A DNA stretch of 64,000 bases from Verrucomicrobiota bacterium (lineage in GTDB: Bacteria; Verrucomicrobiota; Verrucomicrobiia; Opitutales; Opitutaceae), in contig JAEYUW010000033.1 in NCBI GenBank assembly GCA_023432225.1, positions 248,001-312,000 of the forward strand, in the 5' to 3' direction. Each line of letters opens with the position of its first letter. Within the stretch, counting starts at the first letter, position 1. Below, piece by piece: positions 35,618 through 42,258 of the stretch. Position numbers and translations under genes: made by a program. The notes under the pieces were generated by a model. The model ran no database searches and was not told where the DNA came from. It saw only the letters and a list, made by a program, of their open reading frames with translations.

Positions 35618-36094
35618 ATGGTCTCCCCGCTGCAACGCAAACACGGCTTTCTGGTCCTCGTGCTGGCGGGCGTGATGGGCATGTTCGCCGGCCTCGGCAC
35701 CTACACCTTCTACTACGCCCACGGGTTGTCGTATTTTTCCAACGACCCCAAAGCCTGCGTGAATTGCCACATCATGCGCGAGCAATACGACGGCTGGCTG
35801 AAGTCCCCACACCACGCCGTGGCCACGTGCAACGATTGCCACACCCCGCATGACTTCATCGGCAAATACCTCACGAAAGCGGAAAACGGCTACTGGCACT
35901 CGAAAGGTTTCACCCTGCAGGATTTTCATGAGCCGATCATGATCCGTCCGAAAAACTCCACCGTGCTCCAGCGCAATTGCGTCAGCTGTCACGAGCAGAT
36001 CGTCTCCGCCATCAACACTCACGCCGGTAAGCAACGCGAGATGCTCGATTGCGTCCAATGCCACCGCGACGTCGGCCACGGCCCGGTGAACTGA
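35618..36094 (+). CDS. nrfH: Cytochrome c nitrite reductase small subunit (quinol dehydrogenase)
   Basis: NrfH is a membrane-anchored tetrahaem cytochrome of the NapC/NirT family that takes electrons from menaquinol and hands them to NrfA. The 158-residue product has one membrane helix (about 9-33) and four CXXCH haem sites: CVNCH, CNDCH, CVSCH and CVQCH. The length matches the family. It starts with the ATG at 35618 (MVSPLQRKHGF). nrfA follows after 53 bases. Together they form the periplasmic nitrite ammonification complex. The haem assembly genes nrfI or ccs are not in the window. Confidence 0.95.
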   Translation: MVSPLQRKHGFLVLVLAGVMGMFAGLGTYTFYYAHGLSYFSNDPKACVNCHIMREQYDGWLKSPHHAVATCNDCHTPHDFIGKYLTKAENGYWHSKGFTLQDFHEPIMIRPKNSTVLQRNCVSCHEQIVSAINTHAGKQREMLDCVQCHRDVGHGPVN

Positions 36095-36147
36095 GCCCGG
36101 ATCCTTCCCGTTCTCTTTCTCTCAATCTTTCTCCTCCGCTCTTCGCC

Positions 36148-37602
36148 ATGAACTCCCGCCTCACCTCCACTCGCGGTATCTCCCTCCTCGGCTTCATCGG
36201 CCTCATCGCGCTGTTCGCTGTCGCGACGTTCGCGGTGCTGATGCTCTACCAGAACATCGTCGCGCGCCAGGCTGAGGCCACGCAGCACGTGTTCCGCGTG
36301 GTGAACGTCGACGACAGCACCACCGACCCGGTGCTGTGGGGCAAAAACTACCCGCGCCAATACGACAGCTACCGCCGGACCGTCGACACGCAGTTCACCA
36401 AATACGGCGGCAGCGAAGCCTTCCAGCACCTCGACCGTGATCCCGTCTGGCGCCGCATCTTCGCCGGCTACGCGTTCTCGATCGATTACCGCGAGGAGCG
36501 CGGCCACGCCTACATGCTCAGCGACCAGCGCGAGACCGAGCGCGTGCACAAGGCCAAGCAACCAGGCGCGTGCCTCCAGTGCCACGCCTCCGTCATCCCC
36601 GCCTACATCAAAGCCGGCCTCGCCGCGGGCGCCCCTGCGGGCAAGGAGCACCGCGAAGAGCAGATCCAAAAAGGCTTCGAGGTGATCTCGCCCCAGCCCT
36701 ACATGGAAGTCACGAAACTCGTCGAACACCCGGTCTCGTGCATCGACTGCCACGACGCCGAGACGATGAACCTGCGCGTCTCGCGCCCGGCGTTCCTCAA
36801 CGGCCTGCGCGCCCTCGCCAAATCCAACTACCCGACGCCGCACCTCCCCAGCATCGAACGCTGGCGCAAAGGTGATCGCAAAGAAGCCTACCAACCGAAC
36901 ACCGAAGCCAACCGCCAGGAAATGCGCTCCCTCGTCTGCGCGCAGTGCCACAACGAATACTACTTCAAAGGCGACCAGAAGCTCGTCACGCACCCGTGGG
37001 ACAACGGCCTGCGCGTCGAGCTCGAGGAAAAATATTACGACGATGCCGGCTACAAGGACTGGGTGCACAAGGAGACCGGCGCCCCGATCCTGAAGGCGCA
37101 GCACCCGGAATTCGAGATGTGGAGCCAGGGCATCCACGCGCGCAGCGGCGTCGCGTGCGCCGACTGCCACATGCCCTATCAACGCGAAGGCGCGATCAAG
37201 GTCAGCAACCACCACGTCCGCTCGCCGCTGCTCAACGTCGCCGCCGCGTGCCAGACCTGCCACCGCGTGCCCGAGCAGGAACTCACCGCGCGCGTCACGA
37301 TCATCCAGGACCGCAACCGCCAGCTCCTCGATCGCGGGCAGGAAGCCGTCATCGGCCTCATCGACGCGCTCGTCGCCGCCAAGAACGCCGGCGCCACGGA
37401 CGCGCAGCTCGCGAAGGCGCGCGACCTCCAGCGCAAGGCGCAATGGCGACTCGATTGGGTCTACGCGGAGAACTCCATGGGCTTCCACGCCTCGCAAGAA
37501 GCCGCGCGCATCCTCGCCGAAGCGATCGATTACGCCCGCCAAGGCGAACTCGAGCTCGCCAAACCCCGCTCCGGCGGACCGTCAAACGCGGCGCTGAAGT
37601 AA
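36148..37602 (+). CDS. nrfA: Ammonia-forming cytochrome c nitrite reductase (catalytic subunit, CXXCH type)
   Basis: NrfA reduces nitrite to ammonium with six electrons at a pentahaem active site in the periplasm. The 484-residue product has an uncleaved-looking N-terminal membrane segment (about 11-33) and five haem motifs: CLQCH (142-146), CIDCH (198-202), CAQCH (264-268), CADCH (337-341) and CQTCH (369-373). In most NrfA proteins the first, catalytic haem has CXXCK with lysine as ligand. Here it is CXXCH, as in a known minority of NrfA. The ATG at 36148 is chosen; the longer frame overlaps the nrfH end. The leader before it is pyrimidine-rich (TCTTTCTCCTCCGCTCTTCG) without a Shine-Dalgarno sequence. 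Confidence 0.95.
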   Translation: MNSRLTSTRGISLLGFIGLIALFAVATFAVLMLYQNIVARQAEATQHVFRVVNVDDSTTDPVLWGKNYPRQYDSYRRTVDTQFTKYGGSEAFQHLDRDPVWRRIFAGYAFSIDYREERGHAYMLSDQRETERVHKAKQPGACLQCHASVIPAYIKAGLAAGAPAGKEHREEQIQKGFEVISPQPYMEVTKLVEHPVSCIDCHDAETMNLRVSRPAFLNGLRALAKSNYPTPHLPSIERWRKGDRKEAYQPNTEANRQEMRSLVCAQCHNEYYFKGDQKLVTHPWDNGLRVELEEKYYDDAGYKDWVHKETGAPILKAQHPEFEMWSQGIHARSGVACADCHMPYQREGAIKVSNHHVRSPLLNVAAACQTCHRVPEQELTARVTIIQDRNRQLLDRGQEAVIGLIDALVAAKNAGATDAQLAKARDLQRKAQWRLDWVYAENSMGFHASQEAARILAEAIDYARQGELELAKPRSGGPSNAALK

Positions 37603-37603
37603 C

Positions 37604-37635
37604 GGTGGAGCGCGTTGACCTCAACGCGCTCCCAC
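37604..37635. repeat. Hairpin directly after nrfA
   Basis: GGTGGAGCGCGTTGA and TCAACGCGCTCCCACC pair over 14-15 bases with a 2-base loop, starting 2 bases after the nrfA TAA. Further short hairpins follow in the 270-base gap (see 37685-37709). It probably protects or ends the nrf transcript. Confidence 0.65.
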
Positions 37636-37684
37636 CCGCACGCCCCGTAGCGGCGAACGCGCATCGTAGTAGCGGAGGCGCCCC

Positions 37685-37709
37685 GTAGCAGCGGACGTCA
37701 GTCCGCTGC
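37685..37709. repeat. Short GTAGCAGCGGAC hairpin
   Basis: GTAGCAGCGGACGTCAGTCC then GCTGC forms a hairpin with GCAGCGGAC/GTCCGCTGC arms. It has the GTAG opening common to the repeat families here. Confidence 0.55.
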
Positions 37710-37872
37710 CCCCCCGGTGCCCTGCTCCGCTCCGCCTTTCGCGTGCCTCCCAGCCGGCTGACGTCGGCTGCTCAGAAAACGAATCGTGCCCGTGTCCGGC
37801 GTAGGTTGCGCGCTTGCGCGCAACTCTCCCGCTCGCGCATGCTCGCACACCACGCCCCCGCCCTTCCACGCC

Positions 37873-38901
37873 ATGAGCAAAATCAATCTGCGCGACGTGC
37901 CCGAACTCGAGCAACGTTCGCCGACCGGCAAATTTCATTCGTTCTCGAAAAACGTCTCCCTCGCCCTCGGCGGCATCCGCAACGTCGGCGTCGGAGGCGG
38001 CGGACATCCGTTTGATTTCCAAGTGCGCCGCATCCCACCCGGTGCCGCCGTTTGCCCACACCACGCGCACCTTGCGCAGTGGGAACTTTTCGTCGTCCGC
38101 CGCGGCACCGGCACCGTGCGCGTCGGTGACGAACGCCGCATCGTGCGCACCGGTGACTGCTTTCTTCATCTGCCCAATGAAGCCCATCAGCTGATCAACA
38201 CCGGCACGGAAGACCTCGAAGTCTTCATCGTCGCGGACAACCCACCGCTCGACGCCTGCTGGTATCCCGACTCGAAAAAGTGGGGCCTGCGTCCGCCCGG
38301 CGTTTTCTTCCGCATGACGCCCGTCGATTACTTCGACGGCGAAGACGATGCCGCCGCTCCGGCGAGTGGGGACAATACGCGCATCGCCGCACCGACACTC
38401 CCGCAACCGCCCACGCCGTTTTCGGCGCGCTGCCGCCATCTCGACGAAATCCCGTGGGAGGACTGGCAATCGCCCAGAGGCAAATTTCGCGGCTCGTTCC
38501 GCGGCATCTCACTCGCGTTCGGCGCGCAGCACCGCACACCGCAGCATGCCGGCGGCCATCCCTTCGACCTCGAGCTGGGCAAAGTGCCGCCCGGTGCGGC
38601 GCTGTTTCCGTTCCACTGGCACGCGTTGCAGTGGGAGTTCTACGTCTTCGTGGCAGGGCACGGCGAATTTCGGCTGGGCGACGCCACGTTCGCCATCGAG
38701 CCCGGCGACTGCGTGATGGCGGCCCCGCAAGTCGGCCACAGTTTTCGCAATACCGGCTCCTCCGACCTGCACTACTTCGTCATCGCGGACGATCCCCTCA
38801 ACGAATTCTGGGCTTACCCCGACTCGAACAAGTTCGCCTTCGCCAAATCGCGGAAATTTTTCCGCACGATCGACGCCGACTATTCCGAGGGCGAGGAGTG
38901 A
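37873..38901 (+). CDS. Tandem double-cupin protein
   Basis: A 342-residue soluble protein made of two similar halves, each a cupin beta-barrel. The first half has PHHAHLAQWELFVVRRGTGT followed by GDCFLHLPNEAHQLIN (about 57-115). The second has FPFHWHALQWEFYVFVAGHG followed by GDCVMAAPQVGHSFRN (about 245-300). The histidines and glutamates fit metal-binding cupin motifs 1 and 2 in both halves. Both halves also begin with an R-S/P-G-K-F segment and end with YPDS-K, so the gene arose by internal duplication. The substrate is unknown. The upstream part of the frame is rejected in favour of the ATG at 37873. Confidence 0.8.
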   Translation: MSKINLRDVPELEQRSPTGKFHSFSKNVSLALGGIRNVGVGGGGHPFDFQVRRIPPGAAVCPHHAHLAQWELFVVRRGTGTVRVGDERRIVRTGDCFLHLPNEAHQLINTGTEDLEVFIVADNPPLDACWYPDSKKWGLRPPGVFFRMTPVDYFDGEDDAAAPASGDNTRIAAPTLPQPPTPFSARCRHLDEIPWEDWQSPRGKFRGSFRGISLAFGAQHRTPQHAGGHPFDLELGKVPPGAALFPFHWHALQWEFYVFVAGHGEFRLGDATFAIEPGDCVMAAPQVGHSFRNTGSSDLHYFVIADDPLNEFWAYPDSNKFAFAKSRKFFRTIDADYSEGEE

Positions 38902-38943
38902 AGCCGCCGGCGCGCAGGTGACCACTCGGATCATCGCGCACCC

Positions 38944-38971
38944 GTAGCGGAATTCGTCAGAATTTCGCCGC
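38944..38971. repeat. GTAGCGGAATTCGT palindrome, second copy
   Basis: GTAGCGGAATTCGTCAGAAT then TTCGCCGC, differing by one base from the copy after gcvP at 27873-27898. It lies in the gap after the double-cupin gene. Confidence 0.65.
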
Positions 38972-39111
38972 ACCCGGAAATCCCAAAGCCCCGCGGCTTC
39001 CGCCACGTCGCGAGAAACACGGCTTGGCCACTATAGTCGGTGCGCCTCTGGCGCCGGGCCTTTTGATTTGTCAACCGGCGCAGCGTCCGGAATCTTCGCC
39101 CGAACTTGCCG

Positions 39112-39744
39112 ATGTTTTTCAAAGGTTTGCTCATCGGATTTGCCATCGCGGTCCCTGTCGGCCCGATCGGTTTTCTCTGCCTCCGTCGCACGCTGATCTA
39201 CGGACGCGTCACGGGTTTGGTCTCCGGGCTGGGCGCGGCCACCGCGGATGCACTCTACGGACTCGTCGCCGCTTTGGGCCTGACCGCGATCTCGTCGTTC
39301 CTGATCCGGATGGAATCGTGGCTGCAGCTTTTCGGCGGCACCTTCCTTGTCTTCCTCGGCCTGAAAACCGCCCTCACCAAGCCGCCGGCGAAGGACGCCG
39401 TGGATCCGGCCACGCCACCGCCGACTCGTTCGTGGCAGGCCGCCTATGCGTCGACGCTCGCGCTCACGCTCACCAGCCCGGCGACGATTTTTGCCTTCGT
39501 GGCGATTTTTGCCGGCGTGGGCCTCGGCAAAACGGACACCAGCCTGCTCCACGCTTTCGAAATCGTGTCGGGCGTGTTCCTGGGATCCGCCGCTTGGTGG
39601 TTGCTGCTCAGTTTCGGCGCGGGCGCCCTTCGCGACCGCCTGCACGCGCGCACGCTGCACGTGATGCACGTCATCTCCGGCCTCGGCATCATGGCGCTCG
39701 GACTGTGGCAGGGCGTGCTGCTGGTCTCGAAATGGTTCGGTTGA
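39112..39744 (+). CDS. LysE/RhtB-family amino acid exporter
   Basis: A 210-residue inner-membrane protein with about six hydrophobic helices. The N-terminal GLLIGFAIAVPVGPIGFLCL carries the P-V-G-P motif of the LysE superfamily. The family's second conserved region follows (VSGLGAATADALYGLVAALG). The substrate is unknown; family members export amino acids or related solutes. The ATG at 39112 is preferred over a TTG two codons upstream. It is followed after 57 bases by an ArsR-methyltransferase fusion gene on the same strand, which may or may not be co-regulated. Confidence 0.87.
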   Translation: MFFKGLLIGFAIAVPVGPIGFLCLRRTLIYGRVTGLVSGLGAATADALYGLVAALGLTAISSFLIRMESWLQLFGGTFLVFLGLKTALTKPPAKDAVDPATPPPTRSWQAAYASTLALTLTSPATIFAFVAIFAGVGLGKTDTSLLHAFEIVSGVFLGSAAWWLLLSFGAGALRDRLHARTLHVMHVISGLGIMALGLWQGVLLVSKWFG

Positions 39745-39801
39745 GCGCCCCGCAGTGCGCGATTGCACCGCGCCTGACCGGACTTCAGCCTGCGTTCGCT
39801 C

Positions 39802-40740
39802 ATGACCGATTCCTGGGACAGTCTTAAAATTCTCTCCGACCCGACGCGTCTGCGCGTGCTCTCGCTCCTGCTCAGGGAGGAGCTGTCGGTCGCCGAATTA
39901 CAGGACATTCTCGGCATGGCCCAATCGCGCATCTCCTCGCAACTCGCGCTGCTGCGCCAGGGCGGCTTCGTGCAGGACCGCCGCGAGGGCAAAAAGGCTT
40001 TCTACTCGCTCCGCGCCAGTCTCCCACCCAAGCAACTCACGCTGCTCCGCGCCGCCTGCGAGTCGGTGGCGGAGTTGCCGGAGTCGGCGGAAGATCGCGA
40101 GAATCTCGACCGCGTGCTCCAGCGCCGCCGCCGCGTCTCCGAACAGTATTTCAACCTCATCGCCGGCCGTCTCGGCAAAGGCTATTGCCCCGGCCGCTCG
40201 TGGGAAGCGCTCGGCCATCTCGCCCTGCGCCTCGTGCCCGCGATCACCGTCGCCGATCTGGGGGCCGGTGAAGGCCTCGTCTCGCAACTGCTCGCGCACC
40301 GCGCCGAACGCGTCTGGTGCATCGACAGCTCGCCGAAGATGGTCGAAGTCGGCACCGAGTTGGCCAAGAAAAACGGCCTCGCGAATCTCAGCTACAAACT
40401 CGGCGACATCGAGCAGGTGCCGCTCGCCGACAAATCCGTGGACCTCGCGATCCTCTCGCAAGCGCTCCATCACGCGGCGCACCCGCAGCGTGCCGTCGAC
40501 GAAGCTTTCCGCATCCTGAAACCCGGCGGCCAGCTCCTCGTGCTCGATCTCAAGGAGCACACCTTCGAAAAGGCGCGCGAGCTCTACGGTGACCTCTGGC
40601 TGGGCTTCAAAGAGAGTGCGCTGCACAGCTTCCTTAAGAAAGCCGGCTTTCAGAAAGTCGAAGTCACGACGGTCGCGCAGGAAGAAGGCGAACCGCGCTT
40701 CGAAACGCTGCTGGCCAGCGGCGTGAAGGCGGCGCGGTAA
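39802..40740 (+). CDS. ArsR-family regulator fused to a SAM-dependent methyltransferase
   Basis: A 312-residue two-domain protein. Residues 1-85 are a winged helix of the ArsR type (LKILSDPTRLRVLSLLLREE, then VAELQDILGMAQSRISSQLA). No cysteine metal site is visible in it. Residues about 140-270 are a class I methyltransferase: ITVADLGAGEGLVSQLLAHR (motif I), CIDSSPKMVEVG, SVDLAILSQALHHAAHPQRA, and ILKPGGQLLVLDLKEH, like UbiE/MenG-type enzymes. Fusions of this kind may regulate genes according to SAM supply. Here no methionine-cycle genes are adjacent, so the targets are unknown. Confidence 0.85.
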   Translation: MTDSWDSLKILSDPTRLRVLSLLLREELSVAELQDILGMAQSRISSQLALLRQGGFVQDRREGKKAFYSLRASLPPKQLTLLRAACESVAELPESAEDRENLDRVLQRRRRVSEQYFNLIAGRLGKGYCPGRSWEALGHLALRLVPAITVADLGAGEGLVSQLLAHRAERVWCIDSSPKMVEVGTELAKKNGLANLSYKLGDIEQVPLADKSVDLAILSQALHHAAHPQRAVDEAFRILKPGGQLLVLDLKEHTFEKARELYGDLWLGFKESALHSFLKKAGFQKVEVTTVAQEEGEPRFETLLASGVKAAR

Positions 40741-40766
40741 GCAGCCGCACGTCACATCAACTCGAG

Positions 40767-40830
40767 GTAGGGCGGGACCGCTGGGCCCGCCGCAAACACC
40801 TCCTCGGTCGGCCCAGCGGTCCGACCCTAC
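40767..40830. repeat. Family A dyad between convergent genes
   Basis: GTAGGGCGGGACCGCTGGGC on the left is answered by GGCCCAGCGGTCCGACCCTA then C on the right, giving a strong long-range stem. It lies between the convergent ArsR-methyltransferase and phosphofructokinase genes and may terminate both. Confidence 0.75.
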
Positions 40831-40863
40831 CCTGCGGCCCGAAGCGAGTGACGTGCGCGCGCC

Positions 40864-42063
40864 TCAATCGCTCGTCATGATGAACTGCGGGCGCATCTCG
40901 AAGCTGCGATACTGCGGGCGCAGGCGGTCGGTGTTGTAGAATTTTTCCACGTTCACGAGCTTCTTGGTCGAAGTGATAACCTCGATCGGGAGATTGTCGT
41001 AGCGACCGTTCTTCAACACCACGAGCCGCCCGTGGATGCCCTGCATGATGAGGTCGAGTGCGAGGTTGCCGTAGGCCATCGGCACGATCGAGTCGACGGC
41101 GTCCGGATCGCCGCCGCGCACGAGGTAGCCGAGGCGCTGGTTGATGCACTCGACCTTTTTGCCCTTGTTGAATTTCGGCGAGAGATCCTTGAGCCGCGAC
41201 GCCACCATGTCGCCGATGCCGCCGAGCTTCGCGTGGCCGAACATGTCCTTCTCCGCGCTTTCGAAAACCATCTCCTCGCCTTCGAACGACGCGCCTTCGG
41301 ACACGAGCACGATCGAGTAGCGACTGGGATTGTTGACGCGATCGGACACGAGCAGCTCGGTGAGCCGCTCGATGTTGAATTTCCACTCGGGAATCACGCA
41401 GCGGTTCGCCGCGCCCGCCATCGTCGGCAGCATCGCGGTGAAGCCGGCGTAGCGACCGAAAACCTCGACCACGAGAAAGCGTTCGTGCGAACCCGCGGAC
41501 GTGCGCAGCGTGTTCACGAGACTGATCGTGCGCGAGACGCAGGTGCTGAAACCGATGCAGTAGTCCGTGCCCGGGACGTCGTTGTCCATCGTCTTCGGAA
41601 TCGCGATCACCTTCACGCCGTTCTGGAACAGGTGCACGCCGTAGCTGAGCGTGTCGTCGCCGCCGATCGGGATCACGTGGTCGATGCCGAGCCACTCGAG
41701 GTTTTTCAGCACCTCGGGCGTGAGGTCGTTGATCTCGGCGTTGTAGGTCGCCTTCAAGTGCTCGGGCACGCTGTTTTTCGGCACATGGCTCGGCCGCGTG
41801 CGCGAGCTGTGCAGGAACGTGCCGCCCGTGCGCCCGGCGCGATTCACGATTTCCTCGGTGAGGTGCACGTAGCACTCGCCGTTGTCGTGCTCCTTGTCGC
41901 GGATCATCGTGATGAGTCCGCTCCAGCCTTTGCGAATGCCGATGACCTTGTAGCCTTCGCGCAGGGCGCGAATCGTGACCGCACGAATCGCGGGGTTGAG
42001 TCCTGGCACGTCGCCGCCGCCCGTCAGGATGCCGATCGTGCCCTTCGCTTTGATGTGAGCCAT
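40864..42063 (-). CDS. 6-phosphofructokinase, probably PPi-dependent
   Basis: This enzyme phosphorylates fructose 6-phosphate at position 1. The 399-residue protein begins MAHIKAKGTIGILTGGGDVP (start ATG at 42063). GGDDT at 134-138 has Asp137 where ATP-dependent E. coli PfkA has Gly104. PKTMDND at 156-162 has Lys157 where PfkA has Gly124. Both changes are the accepted signature of pyrophosphate-using enzymes, which work reversibly in glycolysis and gluconeogenesis. Family binding motifs such as MAGAANRCVIPEWKF are also present. The gene is convergent with the ArsR-methyltransferase gene and divergent from the transglutaminase gene. Phosphodonor specificity is inferred from two residues. Confidence 0.85.
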   Translation of the reverse strand: MAHIKAKGTIGILTGGGDVPGLNPAIRAVTIRALREGYKVIGIRKGWSGLITMIRDKEHDNGECYVHLTEEIVNRAGRTGGTFLHSSRTRPSHVPKNSVPEHLKATYNAEINDLTPEVLKNLEWLGIDHVIPIGGDDTLSYGVHLFQNGVKVIAIPKTMDNDVPGTDYCIGFSTCVSRTISLVNTLRTSAGSHERFLVVEVFGRYAGFTAMLPTMAGAANRCVIPEWKFNIERLTELLVSDRVNNPSRYSIVLVSEGASFEGEEMVFESAEKDMFGHAKLGGIGDMVASRLKDLSPKFNKGKKVECINQRLGYLVRGGDPDAVDSIVPMAYGNLALDLIMQGIHGRLVVLKNGRYDNLPIEVITSTKKLVNVEKFYNTDRLRPQYRSFEMRPQFIMTSD

Positions 42064-42258
42064 GGTGGGGGTTCTCCAAATTGCTGCAAATCGCCGCCGA
42101 CGGACCACATGACTATCACTTCGTCGCTCGAGCATCAATGACGCGTTCGCGGTATGAAGCCCGGCTAACCGCAATCGCTGCGCGGCAACTGGTGCAGCGC
42201 GCACCGTTGAAAAGCGTTGCCCGGCTCCCCCCGCCTGCTGTGCTGCGGCGGGCCCTTG

